Below, piece after piece: positions 17,438 to 25,568 of a DNA stretch of 64,000 nucleotides. Position numbers and translations under genes: made by a program. Each line of letters begins with the position of its first letter. Position 1 is the stretch's first letter. Origin of the DNA: Saccharibacter sp. EH611 (lineage in GTDB: Bacteria > Pseudomonadota > Alphaproteobacteria > Acetobacterales > Acetobacteraceae); the NCBI RefSeq assembly GCF_009834765.1, contig NZ_WVHP01000022.1, forward strand, positions 62,001-126,000, in the 5' to 3' direction. The notes under the pieces were generated by a model, which was not told where the DNA came from, did not search any database, and saw nothing but the letters and a program-made list of their open reading frames with translations.

Positions 17438-18055
17438 TTATGTTTTTAACCCGCCATGGCAGCGTAAGGCCTCAAGGAGTGGGAGGAGCGGAAGCCCAAG
17501 GATCGCGTCATAGGTTCCTTCATACTGCTCAAAAAGCTGTATCCCGATCCCTTCAAGGCGGTAACCCCCGACACAATAAAGGATTTCTTCACCATCAAGG
17601 GCTAGGTACTGGTCAAGGAAGCTATCAGAAAAGTTCCGCATGGTGAGGTGTGGAGAGCTGACATGCTCCCATAAGCAGCGGTCTCCTTGCCATAGTACAA
17701 CCGCACTATGGAGACTATGGGAGCGGCCTCGTAGTTGTTGAAGCTGTTGTTTGGCATGGTGGCGTGAGGAGGGTTTGGAAAAGATCGTGCCGTGGCAGTC
17801 AAGAATTTGGTCGGCAGCTATAATAAGTGCTTGAGAGGGGGAATCTTGCGCTGCTTTTTCTGCTTTAGCCCGTGCGAGCGACAGAGCCGTTTGTGCTGGG
17901 GAAAGCGCATTTTTTTCAGTTTCTTGTCGGAGGGAGGCTTCATCCACATCAACAGAGCGTGATGTTGCGTCAATCCCTGCCTGGCGTAAAAGGGTGCGCC
18001 GAATAGAAGACCCGCTGGCGAGAATGAGCGGAAATTGGGTTGGAAAGTAGGACAT
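17438..18055 (-). CDS. maf: Maf family nucleoside triphosphate pyrophosphatase (first of two)
   Basis: 205 residues. Maf proteins hydrolyse non-canonical or pyrimidine NTPs (dTTP/UTP or modified bases) to NMP. Hallmarks are LILASGSSIRRTLLRQAG (the A-S-x-S-x-R-R motif, residues 10-27), VDVDEASLRQE, ALSLARAKAEKAA, IIAADQILDC (catalytic Asp) and EEILYCVGGYRLEGIGIQLFEQYEGTYDAILGLPLLPLL. Conserved K in ARAKAEKAA supports an active enzyme. It is divergent from hemE across the candidate origin region. A second Maf paralogue is at 43522-44172, with which it shares the core motifs but little else. Confidence 0.92.
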   Translation of the reverse strand: MSYFPTQFPLILASGSSIRRTLLRQAGIDATSRSVDVDEASLRQETEKNALSPAQTALSLARAKAEKAAQDSPSQALIIAADQILDCHGTIFSKPSSRHHAKQQLQQLRGRSHSLHSAVVLWQGDRCLWEHVSSPHLTMRNFSDSFLDQYLALDGEEILYCVGGYRLEGIGIQLFEQYEGTYDAILGLPLLPLLEALRCHGGLKT

Positions 18056-18377
18056 GGTGCGCTTTTCTTTTAGAAGAGAAACAGAGCTGTCATAATTGAC
18101 GAGACTTGCAGAAAAAATAGGCCTGTACTGTTAGGAGGAGGTCTGGGCTATGGTGCATGATCGGAGATGTTGAACAAGAGTGATGTAAGAGTTTGTGTAT
18201 AAAAGTCTGTGGAAAAAATGGGAAAACTCTTTAATCCCTTGGAAAATCAAGTGATGTAGGGCTTTTGCTCTGTGGGTAAGTTGTGGTGTGTCGTAAGAAA
18301 GAGCTTTGCCGCAAAGCGCACAAACTCTGTTTCTATCATCATCGTATCGTTGTCTTTATGAATATTAAGTAGGTTGT
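18056..18377. other. maf-hemE intergenic region, candidate chromosomal replication origin
   Basis: 322 bp without a gene. TGTGTATAA (18194-18202) and TGTGGAAAA (18208-18216) both fit the DnaA-box consensus TTWTNCACA in the same orientation, 5 bp apart. TGTGGGTAA (18271-18279) is one mismatch away. AT-rich tracts flank them (GAAAAAATAG, AAAAAATGGGAAAA). In Caulobacter and several other alphaproteobacteria the origin lies beside hemE, and here parAB-parS is 15 kb away, also as expected. The hemE and maf promoters must be here too. By-eye base counts in a few blocks did not show a clear GC-skew switch, so this remains a candidate. Confidence 0.45.
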
Positions 18378-19442
18378 ATGACATTGGAAAACACGTCTTC
18401 CCCGTCCGTTAAAACAGGTCAAAAACCCCTCCTGCGGGCTTTGCGTGGTGAGGCCGTATGGCCCCCGCCAATGTGGCTGATGCGTCAGGCGGGGCGTTTC
18501 CTTCCCGAATTTCGCGCCATGCGTGAGAAAGCGGATTTTCTAACGCGCTGCATGACGCCTGACATCGCTGTGGAACTAACGTTGCAGCCTATTCGCCGGT
18601 ATCAGATGGATGGGGCGATCTTGTTCTCCGATATTCTGATCCTCCCTTGGGCGTTGGGACAGTCTCTGCGTTTTGAAGAAGGGCGCGGGCCGATTTTAAC
18701 GCCTATTCGGACGAAAGAAGACCTCGACGCCTTGGATGAAAATCGCGTGATGGAGGCCACAGCTCCTGTGCGTGAAGCGCTGCGTCGTTTGACGACTGAG
18801 CTTCCTGAGCACACGACGTTGCTAGGCTTTGCGGGCAGTCCCTTTACGGTATCGTGCTACATGGTGGAAGGCGGCGGATCGCGCGACTTCATGCATACGC
18901 GTCAGCTGATGCAAAAAGACCCTGCTTTGTATGATCGCTTAATAGAGCTGCTGGTGACCAATACAGCGAAAATGCTGTGCGGTCAGATTGAAGCGGGTGC
19001 GGAAGCAGTCATGCTTTTTGATTCATGGAGTGGGCTGCTGCCTCCTGAAGAATTCCGCCGCTATGTCATTGAGCCGACACGCCGGATTGTGGAAGAAATC
19101 CATCGGCATCACCCAGATACTCCTGTGATTGGCTTCCCGCGTTTGGGCGGTGTGATGGTTGCAGAATATGCTGAGAAAACAGGGGTGCAGACATTGGCGC
19201 TGGATACAAGTGCCGACATGACCAAAGTAGCGGGCATGGTGCCCGATACCCTCCCCTTACAAGGCAATCTTGACCCTATGACGGTGCTTAATGGTGGCGA
19301 TAAGTTGGTCAAAGAAGCCCGACGTATTCGTGATAGTATGAAAGGGCGGCCTCATGTGTTTAATTTAGGGCATGGTGTGATGAAGCAAACGCCGCCTGAG
19401 CATGTGGCGCTCCTTGTGGATACGATCCGGGATGTTTCATGA
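18378..19442 (+). CDS. hemE: Uroporphyrinogen decarboxylase
   Basis: Cytoplasmic heme pathway enzyme, uroporphyrinogen III to coproporphyrinogen III, with no cofactor. 354 residues, standard length. The N-terminal signature PPMWLMRQAGRFLPEFR (residues 33-49, Arg contacts with the substrate) is clear, followed by ILFSDILILPWALG with the essential Asp, LLGFAGSPFTVSCYMVEGGGS, FDSWSGLLPPEEF, LQGNLDPMTVL and NLGHGVMKQTPPEHV. Its stop overlaps the HAD gene start, and hemJ follows, so hemE-HAD-hemJ is a heme operon. Confidence 0.97.
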   Translation: MTLENTSSPSVKTGQKPLLRALRGEAVWPPPMWLMRQAGRFLPEFRAMREKADFLTRCMTPDIAVELTLQPIRRYQMDGAILFSDILILPWALGQSLRFEEGRGPILTPIRTKEDLDALDENRVMEATAPVREALRRLTTELPEHTTLLGFAGSPFTVSCYMVEGGGSRDFMHTRQLMQKDPALYDRLIELLVTNTAKMLCGQIEAGAEAVMLFDSWSGLLPPEEFRRYVIEPTRRIVEEIHRHHPDTPVIGFPRLGGVMVAEYAEKTGVQTLALDTSADMTKVAGMVPDTLPLQGNLDPMTVLNGGDKLVKEARRIRDSMKGRPHVFNLGHGVMKQTPPEHVALLVDTIRDVS

Positions 19443-20131
19443 GCATGACAGAGCTAAGAAATAACCTGAAACTGGTTGTCTTTGATTGCGATGGTGTGTT
19501 GATCGACAGTGAACGTCCCTCTTGCCACGCAACAGCACGTTTTGCGCGCTCGCAAGGGCTGGAGATGTCTGATCAAGAAGCGCTGGAACGCTTTGCAGGC
19601 AAGGCATTACCTCAAGTCACGCAGGAGCTTGAACGCTTATTAGGCCACTCTCTTCCACCCAATACAGCGGATATTCTTCGCCAAGGCTTGGTTGATTTGA
19701 TGGAAAAAGGGGCAGAGCCTGTTGAGGGGGCGATGGCGCTGCTTAAAGCTCTGACGGCGCAGCATGTGCCGATGCGGGTTGGGTCGAACTCCTCAGAGGC
19801 GGAAATGGAAGCAAAGTTCCGTCGCACGGGGATGGATCGGTATTTCACACCTGATCGTATTCATTCCGCGACAGACCGTAACCACCCAAAACCGGATCCT
19901 GACGTTTACCTTTATGCTGCCCAGCAAGAAGGGGTGACGCCGGCGGAAACGGTGGTGATTGAGGATAGTGACACGGGAGCTGATGCAGCGCGTCAGGCTG
20001 GGATGTCATGTATTTTATTACGTGATGACGGGTTGCCTCTGCCTCCTTATTGGCCGGTGGCGGGCTTTGTGCGTGTGCGCCATCTACGTGAGGTATTTCC
20101 ACTTTTGCAGGGTAAACTAACTTTGCTCTGA
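19439..20131 (+). CDS. HAD-superfamily phosphatase (subfamily IA, phosphoglycolate phosphatase-like)
   Basis: 230 residues. HAD motif I is VFDCDGVLIDSE (residues 15-26, nucleophile Asp and acid/base Asp). Motif II is RVGSNSSEAEM (Ser). Motif III/IV is HPKPDPDVYLYAA with VVIEDSDTGADAARQAGM. The helical cap between motifs I and II is of the PGP/beta-phosphoglucomutase type (GKALPQVTQELERLLG). The substrate cannot be told from sequence. Translationally coupled to hemE (ATGA overlap, with a second ATG two codons later). Confidence 0.9.
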   Translation: MSMTELRNNLKLVVFDCDGVLIDSERPSCHATARFARSQGLEMSDQEALERFAGKALPQVTQELERLLGHSLPPNTADILRQGLVDLMEKGAEPVEGAMALLKALTAQHVPMRVGSNSSEAEMEAKFRRTGMDRYFTPDRIHSATDRNHPKPDPDVYLYAAQQEGVTPAETVVIEDSDTGADAARQAGMSCILLRDDGLPLPPYWPVAGFVRVRHLREVFPLLQGKLTLL

Positions 20132-20159
20132 ACTCGTAACTGATAAGGGTGATCACGCT

Positions 20160-20606
20160 ATGACCATGTTTCTTATGATGCATTTAAGTTGGATTATCGC
20201 GTTGCATGTCATGGCGGTGATCGCGTGGATGGCGGGGATTTTCTACCTTCCTCGTCTTTTTGTGTACCATACTCAAGTGCAGCACGGTACAACGGAGAGT
20301 GATCGCTTTACGCTGATGGAGCGGCGCTTACTCAAGCAGATCATGGCGCCGGCCATGGTCGTGACCTTTCTGACAGGGAGCGCGATGGCCTCCTTGCCGG
20401 GCGTGGTTGATTGGCACGCGGGTTGGTGGTGGGCCAAGCTTGTGAGCGTTATTGGGATGTTTGCTTTTCACGGAACATGCGCGCGTTGGTGGCGTGGTTT
20501 TTCACAGGGGCGCAATGCCCATAGTGAGCGTTATTATCGTGTAGCCAACGAGGTTCCTACGATCTTAATGATGATCATTGTGGTGATGATTATTGTACGC
20601 CCTTAA
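20160..20606 (+). CDS. hemJ: HemJ protoporphyrinogen IX oxidase
   Basis: 148-residue inner-membrane enzyme that oxidises protoporphyrinogen IX in bacteria lacking HemG/HemY. Four hydrophobic helices. The conserved ALHVMAVIAWMAGIFYLPRLFVYH carries the His ligands, and RRLLKQIMAPAMVVTFLTG carries a conserved basic residue. The end ANEVPTILMMIIVVMIIVRP is typical of the family (formerly UPF0093). Located 28 bases after the HAD gene in the hemE operon, which strongly supports the heme role. A GC-rich hairpin immediately downstream ends the unit. Confidence 0.93.
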   Translation: MTMFLMMHLSWIIALHVMAVIAWMAGIFYLPRLFVYHTQVQHGTTESDRFTLMERRLLKQIMAPAMVVTFLTGSAMASLPGVVDWHAGWWWAKLVSVIGMFAFHGTCARWWRGFSQGRNAHSERYYRVANEVPTILMMIIVVMIIVRP

Positions 20607-20613
20607 ATGAGGA

Positions 20614-20636
20614 GGCGCCCCGTTTATTGGGGCGTC
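20614..20636 (+). terminator. Hairpin terminator after hemJ
   Basis: GGCGCCCC (20614-20621) pairs with GGGGCGTC (20629-20636, one G-T pair) around loop GTTTATT, followed by TGTTT. It sits 8 bases past the hemJ stop and overlaps the dedA stop on the other strand, so it could act in both directions, although the T-tract is short. Confidence 0.65.
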
Positions 20637-21253
20637 TGTTTACCACGTTCCTCGTCCCGTTTGGCTTTTTCAACAAGCGTATGTTCGTGGCGATGGAGGA
20701 AGAAGAGGCCGCTTAGCATACTTACGATGAGTAGGCCGCCAATGATTGGGCCGATAGGGCCAGAGAAATGGGTCATTTGGTCGCCAATTGTATAGGCGAC
20801 GAACACATAGCCTGCTCCCCAAATGATCCCGCCAAGAGCATTGTAAAACATAAAATGCTTCCAAGGCATGCGCGTCGCTCCGGCAAGGAGTGCGATAAAA
20901 ATGCGCAAAATAGCGAGGAAGCGACCAAACAGAATCCCTAATCCACCAAAACGGCGGAAAAGGTAACGGCCCAGCAGCAAGCGGTCTTCGTTAATGCCGA
21001 CTTTACTGCCATGACGTTCCAGCAGGCGGTAGCCAAAATAATGACCAATAAGATAGCCGATATTGTCGCCTAAAATAGCCCCGATGATGGCCGCACTCAT
21101 AATTCCTTCCATGGAAAGATGATGGGTGCGCGCGGCATAAACGGAGAGCAAAATTAGCAAGCTTTCAGCAGGAAGAGGAATGCCCGTGCTTTCAAACGTG
21201 ATGATGAGCCCGAGGACAATATAGGCATGCATCGGTGGGAGATGGGCAAGCAT
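20624..21253 (-). CDS. DedA family membrane protein
   Basis: 209-residue polytopic inner-membrane protein. The DedA/SNARE-associated (VTT) domain is recognised from FESTGIPLPAESLLILLSVYAA, AIIGAILGDNIGYLIGHYFGYRLLERHG, the GRFLAILRIFIALLAGATRMPWKHFMFYNALGGIIWGAGYVFVAY signature and the two-arginine G-R-F-x-x-x-x-R pattern. DedA proteins act in undecaprenyl-phosphate or phospholipid translocation and in proton-motive-force homeostasis. The C-terminal tail is charged (HRHEHTLVEKAKRDEERGKQ). No operon partner: it converges on hemJ and is divergent from the S9 peptidase. Confidence 0.9.
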   Translation of the reverse strand: MLAHLPPMHAYIVLGLIITFESTGIPLPAESLLILLSVYAARTHHLSMEGIMSAAIIGAILGDNIGYLIGHYFGYRLLERHGSKVGINEDRLLLGRYLFRRFGGLGILFGRFLAILRIFIALLAGATRMPWKHFMFYNALGGIIWGAGYVFVAYTIGDQMTHFSGPIGPIIGGLLIVSMLSGLFFLHRHEHTLVEKAKRDEERGKQTPQ

Positions 21254-21429
21254 GTCGAAAAGAGTATGCCCAATTGAGTCGAAGAAATGCCCAATAAGAT
21301 CAAAAAAATGCGACAGGGTTCGTACTCCTGCAAGAAAACGTGACTGCTATGACCGTGCCAGAACAGACAGTGTAGCCGGTTCATGCTACTGTAAGAGAGG
21401 CGCTGATCATAGAGAAAAGGCTCATTTTC

Positions 21430-23352
21430 ATGTCCTCATCACAGTCATTATCCGATCGTACCTCTTGGGTCAGTCCTGCCCTCATGGTGCAAAAAAACCG
21501 TGCCCTCTCAGAAGTACGCGCACAGAAAGGGTGGGTTTTTTGGTTAGAGCGCCGACCAGACGAGGCCGGGCGGAGTGTGGTGGTGGGGCGTGCACCTGAT
21601 GGGCACTGCCAAGATCTGACACCGCAAGGCAGTGATGTTGGTACTTCTGTGCATGTCTATGGTGGTGGTGCATGGGACGTGCGGGTGACAGAGCATGGCG
21701 TGGAGGTTGTTTATAGCGATCGACGTCAGGGTGGTGTCTGGTTTAGCCGTCATGGGCAGCCTTCGGTGGCGTGGTGTGCAGAAGCCCATCGTGATGGGCG
21801 CGTGTGCCATTATGCGGATCTCTGCTTTGCACCGTCAGCGATGACGGTGTTTTGTGTGCGAGAAACCCATCACGAGGGGCAAGAAACGGCTCAGATTGTG
21901 TCGATTACCGAGCAAGGAGATGAGCATGTTTGGGCAGAGGGAGCGGACTTTTACGCAGCCCCTCGTCCATCGCCAAATGGACGTTTCTTGGCATGGATGA
22001 TGTGGGATAATCCCCATATGCCTTGGACGGAAACACGTCTTGCCGTGACTGCTCTGACACGCGGTGCTTCTCCTACGGTTCTTGAGGGAGAGGCCGAATC
22101 CTGCAGTGTGATGGAGCCTTTCTGGGATGGCACGCGTCTTTACGCGCTTTCTGATCGCACGGTTGAGGGGCAAGAGCGGCTCTGGACACCGATTGCTTTT
22201 GACGAGGCACAAGGACGATGGGAGCCTGCGTTGCTTCCGCCAGCTGGCGCTGAAATTGGCCTTCCTGCGTGGGTCTTTGGGCAGCGCTCGTGCGTGCCGC
22301 TTGAAGGGGGCGGGTTGTTGGCTCGTGGCCTGTATCATGGTGTTGCACGGCTTTTGCGCTATGAGCCTGAGAGCGGTTGGCACATTTTGGCGTTTGAGGG
22401 AGCGCCGGAGACTGTGCCTTTCCCGTTGGAGGATGGCAGCGGTCGCGTGGCATGGCTGGATGCCCCGGCTGATTTGCCGCCTGCTGTAGCGCTGGGCGGA
22501 CTTGAAGGGCCGATTGAGCGCTTCCGCCTAGCATGGCAGGTGCCAGAAGGCGTGACGAAAGAGGATATTGCCACACCAGAAACCTTGCAGATTGATGTGG
22601 ACGATGACGGCCCAAGCCCCCTTTATGCGTTGTTCTATCCCCCAGCTCACGGAGCGCACTGTCTTCCAGCGGAGGAGACGCCGCCTTTGGTGGTGATCGT
22701 TCATGGGGGGCCAACAGGGCAAGCGCGGACGGATTTGTCCTTTAAAGTGCAATGGTGGACATCACGCGGCTTTGCGGTGCTGGATGTTAATTACCGTGGT
22801 TCCACAGGTTTTGGCCGTGCGTATCGAGAAGCGCTAGATGGGCAATGGGGCGTGCGGGATGTGCGTGATTGCTGTGCGGCGGTGCGTTATCTGATCGCAC
22901 AAGGGCGCGTTGATCCGGCCCGTTGCGTGATCCGTGGCAGTAGCGCTGGTGGGCTGACGGTGCTTTCGGCTTTGGCGCAGTCGGATCTGTTTGTTGCAGG
23001 CACGTCCCTTTATGGCGTGACGGATTTACGGGGGTTGGTCGCTGATACGCACCGTTTTGAAGCCCGCTATACAGACCGGTTGATTGCCCCATGGCCTGAG
23101 GGAGAAGCGGTGTATCGTGCACGCTCTCCCCTCAGTTGGCCGGAGAAGATCACAGCGCCTGTACTGTTCCTTCATGGAGGGGCCGATAAGGTCGTGCCGC
23201 TTTCACAAGCAGAAGCGCTGGTGGCACAGCTTGACGGTGAGCCGCAGCTCCATATTTATCCGCATGAAGGGCACGGTTTCCGGGCACCTGATGTGATTGT
23301 GGACTCGCTGCAACGTGAGCTGGCTTTTTATCAGCAGGTTTTTGAGGGTTAA
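21430..23352 (+). CDS. S9 family serine peptidase (prolyl oligopeptidase-like)
   Basis: 640 residues. The N-terminal half (to about residue 375) is a beta-propeller-like region rich in Trp and Gly repeats such as APRPSPNGRFLAWMMWDNP. The C-terminal alpha/beta-hydrolase has PPLVVIVHGGPTG (oxyanion region), VLDVNYRGSTGFGRAYREALDGQWG, the nucleophile GSSAGG, HGGADKVVPL (Asp) and YPHEGHGFR (His), the full catalytic triad of S9C acylaminoacyl/dipeptidyl peptidases. No signal peptide is seen, so it is probably cytoplasmic and cleaves short peptides. Monocistronic. Its stop overlaps the MATE gene stop by 4 bases. Confidence 0.92.
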   Translation: MSSSQSLSDRTSWVSPALMVQKNRALSEVRAQKGWVFWLERRPDEAGRSVVVGRAPDGHCQDLTPQGSDVGTSVHVYGGGAWDVRVTEHGVEVVYSDRRQGGVWFSRHGQPSVAWCAEAHRDGRVCHYADLCFAPSAMTVFCVRETHHEGQETAQIVSITEQGDEHVWAEGADFYAAPRPSPNGRFLAWMMWDNPHMPWTETRLAVTALTRGASPTVLEGEAESCSVMEPFWDGTRLYALSDRTVEGQERLWTPIAFDEAQGRWEPALLPPAGAEIGLPAWVFGQRSCVPLEGGGLLARGLYHGVARLLRYEPESGWHILAFEGAPETVPFPLEDGSGRVAWLDAPADLPPAVALGGLEGPIERFRLAWQVPEGVTKEDIATPETLQIDVDDDGPSPLYALFYPPAHGAHCLPAEETPPLVVIVHGGPTGQARTDLSFKVQWWTSRGFAVLDVNYRGSTGFGRAYREALDGQWGVRDVRDCCAAVRYLIAQGRVDPARCVIRGSSAGGLTVLSALAQSDLFVAGTSLYGVTDLRGLVADTHRFEARYTDRLIAPWPEGEAVYRARSPLSWPEKITAPVLFLHGGADKVVPLSQAEALVAQLDGEPQLHIYPHEGHGFRAPDVIVDSLQRELAFYQQVFEG

Positions 23353-24734
23353 GAACCGTATTTCTTCTCAAGATTGCCGATGACAGACAAAGCAGTCATC
23401 ATGGCCAGAGAACCAAAGACCACCACCCCCAAGGCTTGGCCGATCATCACGCCTTGGGGGCCGTAATGGGCTCCAATGGCGACAAAAGGAATGGTCCCCA
23501 AGGTGGCGCGGCCCCAGTTGAAGCCGGTGGAATAGAGCGGATGGCCGAGATTGTTAAAGGCGGTGTTGCTGACAAAAAGCAGGCCGATAAACATATAACT
23601 TGCCACCACCCAGCAGCAGAATAGTTTAACGAGCGCAATGCCGGCCCCCTGCACATGGAAAGCTTGGAGAATAACATTATGGGCTGCGGCAAAGAGGGCC
23701 CAAGCGAGCCCAACGCAGAGGGCGGTCAGCTTAAGGGCGGAGAGGAACGTTTCGCGCACGCGTGCTGGCTGCCGGGCCCCGAGATTTTGCGCCATAATGG
23801 GGCCGACTGAACCGGTAAGGGCAAAGACAAAAGCAAAAGCGACAGGCACCATACGGTCCACCACTGCCTGTCCTGAAACGGCCTCAAGGCCAAAGCGAGA
23901 CATAGAACGTGTGACAAAGAGATTACCGATGGGTGTCGCCATGTTGGTGGCGATGGCTGGCAGGGCAATTTTGCCAATGTCCTGACAGGAGATGGGGATC
24001 ATGCGGCGGCGTGGCCATTCCAACATATTATAGCCACGTAGGTTCAGAAAACCGCTGAGCGAAATCATGCAGCGCGATAAAACGGTGCTAATGGCCGCCC
24101 CTTCAAGGCCCATATGCAGGCCGAAAATAAGGAGCGGGTCGAGAATAGCGGTGCAGACCGCCCCCGTTAGCGTGACACGCATGGCGCGTTTCGCATCACC
24201 GACCGCGCGAAGAAGCGAGGAAAGGGCCATGCCTAGGCAAATGAGCGGAAGTGCTGGCGAAACGATGTGCAGAAAAGACGTGCCATGCTCTAAAGCGCCG
24301 CCATGAGCCCCAAGGAGCGCTAAAAGCGGGTGAGCAAAAAGGGCGGTTGTGCAGCCGAGAAGCAGGGTGACACCAACCATCACCACCAAAAAAGCCGAGG
24401 CCTGACGTCGGGCTCGATGGGAGCGGCAGGCCCCAATAAGCCGCCCTGTGCTGGCCCCTAAACCGATCGACATTCCCAGAGAGACCGCACTTTGAACAAA
24501 GCTTAGGGATGTTGCAAAGGCGATAGCGGCCGTCAGTGTTGGGTCGTGGAGATGTGAAATATAAAGGAAATTGAGCAGATCGACGAGAAAGACCGCCATC
24601 AATCCGATCGCCCCCGTTCCGGCCATGATGACGACATGACGCATAATGTTACCCTGCACGAAACGTGCACGAGTGGGAGCGCATGGTCCCTTAGGGCCGA
24701 TACTGGCGGAGAGAGGATGAGGGCGGTTCGCCAT
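23349..24734 (-). CDS. MATE family multidrug/sodium-coupled efflux protein
   Basis: 461 residues with about 12 transmembrane helices in two halves. Recognisable MATE elements are LVDLLNFLYISHLHDPTLTAAIAFATSL (N-lobe, cation-binding Asp region), the GLGASTGRLIGA loop, SGQAVVDRMVPVAFAFVFALTGSVGPIMAQNLGAR and SNTAFNNLGHPLYSTGFNWGRATLG. MATE proteins export cationic drugs using Na+ or H+. The start is uncertain: the first 30 residues before MRHVVIMAGTGAIG are hydrophilic, and an internal ATG at 24644 is also plausible. It may be co-transcribed after the small HMA protein, whose stop lies 83 bases upstream. Confidence 0.88.
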   Translation of the reverse strand: MANRPHPLSASIGPKGPCAPTRARFVQGNIMRHVVIMAGTGAIGLMAVFLVDLLNFLYISHLHDPTLTAAIAFATSLSFVQSAVSLGMSIGLGASTGRLIGACRSHRARRQASAFLVVMVGVTLLLGCTTALFAHPLLALLGAHGGALEHGTSFLHIVSPALPLICLGMALSSLLRAVGDAKRAMRVTLTGAVCTAILDPLLIFGLHMGLEGAAISTVLSRCMISLSGFLNLRGYNMLEWPRRRMIPISCQDIGKIALPAIATNMATPIGNLFVTRSMSRFGLEAVSGQAVVDRMVPVAFAFVFALTGSVGPIMAQNLGARQPARVRETFLSALKLTALCVGLAWALFAAAHNVILQAFHVQGAGIALVKLFCCWVVASYMFIGLLFVSNTAFNNLGHPLYSTGFNWGRATLGTIPFVAIGAHYGPQGVMIGQALGVVVFGSLAMMTALSVIGNLEKKYGS

Positions 24735-24817
24735 AATAGTGGGGTGTGCCTTGTGAGAGAGACATGAGGTCTGCTCCCCTTGCTGAGGCTGAGCCTTTGC
24801 GTGAGGGAGTGGCTTAG

Positions 24818-25039
24818 TTACGATTCACTGACAGTACCTTCAAAGCCAGCATCATCGACAAGAGAGCAGAGCGCTTCAGCTGTTGTTTCTGCTGGATTAT
24901 ACGTGACGGTAGCTTGGGACGGGTCGCGGGTGACGGTGACGCTCTCTACGGCAGGATTGGTCATAAAAGCCGTGGTGAGGGAGCTTACGCACCCATCGCA
25001 GGTTAGGCCCTCAAGGGCGATGCGAACTGTTTTGGTCAT
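24818..25039 (-). CDS. Heavy-metal-associated (CopZ-like) copper chaperone
   Basis: 73-residue HMA domain. The metal site is in LEGLTCDGCVSSL (Cys-x2-Cys, with Asp-Gly between), followed by the ferredoxin-like fold ESVTVTRDPSQATVTYNPAETTAEALCSLVDDAGFEG. Such proteins carry Cu(I) to ATPases or repressors. The start is ATG 25039 (AAGGAG upstream), with a TTG two codons earlier also in frame. It is divergent from the Met/His-rich secreted protein, copA and copB, which supports copper. No P-type ATPase or copper regulator is in the window. Confidence 0.88.
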   Translation of the reverse strand: MTKTVRIALEGLTCDGCVSSLTTAFMTNPAVESVTVTRDPSQATVTYNPAETTAEALCSLVDDAGFEGTVSES

Positions 25040-25070
25040 GATCAAATGACTCCTTGCGCTAAAAGATCAC

Positions 25071-25099
25071 TTGCCAAAGGGAGTGGGTCTTTCTTATGT
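25071..25099 (+). promoter_or_regulatory. Possible promoter of the copper operon
   Basis: TTGCCA (25071-25076) and TTATGT (25094-25099) are separated by 17 bases in the gap between the divergent HMA gene and the copper operon. No clear CueR or CopY operator was seen, so this is weak evidence. Confidence 0.25.
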
Positions 25100-25135
25100 G
25101 ATTCTATCAGCAGCTATACCATAAGGACACTCATC

Positions 25136-25516
25136 GTGGTCAGAAAGCTGACATATTTGGCACTGACAATGCTGGCCCTGCTGTCATTGCAGATAGGGCC
25201 GGTTACGATGACGCATGCCTCTACGTCATCTAACATGGTTTCGTCGATGCATTCTATGCATCATTCCATGGATCAGGCACATGGAGGATCTGACCTCCCG
25301 ACCATGATGCAGGCTGCAGCTGGCCAGCATCACGCTATGATCGGTAAATGTTGCGTGACCCATAGTGGAGTATGTGACCTTGTGCTGCTGTCTGATCATA
25401 AAGCGCTTTTTGCTTTGAGGGATGGTAAGCGTGCTCGTTTGTATGAGGCCTTCCACCATCAACCGACAGCCTACGTCCCTGCTTTATTAAGGCCGCCGAT
25501 CTCTTTTCTTGCGTGA
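25136..25516 (+). CDS. Secreted Met/His/Cys-rich putative copper-binding protein
   Basis: 126 residues from GTG 25136, which has AAGGA at good spacing. The longer frame from 25046 has no ribosome binding site. The N-terminus VRKLTYLALTMLALLSLQIGPVTMTHA looks like a signal peptide, so it is probably periplasmic. A metal-ligand-rich segment follows: SMHSMHHSMDQAHGG, MMQAAAGQHHAMIGKCCVTHSGVC. Methionine, histidine and a Cys-Cys pair are typical of copper-handling proteins, but I know no family for the whole. It is 52 bases upstream of copA and in the same direction. Inferred role: periplasmic copper binding or delivery to CopA/CopB. Confidence 0.7.
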   Translation: MVRKLTYLALTMLALLSLQIGPVTMTHASTSSNMVSSMHSMHHSMDQAHGGSDLPTMMQAAAGQHHAMIGKCCVTHSGVCDLVLLSDHKALFALRDGKRARLYEAFHHQPTAYVPALLRPPISFLA

Positions 25517-25568
25517 GTTGTTTTAACGCCCGGTTTTGGGCAAGCGTTCAGCAAGGAAAAAGAAGCGT

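Noticed and set aside
22073-22714. 213-codon minus-strand ORF inside the S9 peptidase gene
   Set aside because: Fully antisense to a gene with complete catalytic motifs, low-complexity His/Pro/Gln/Ala composition and no ribosome binding site.
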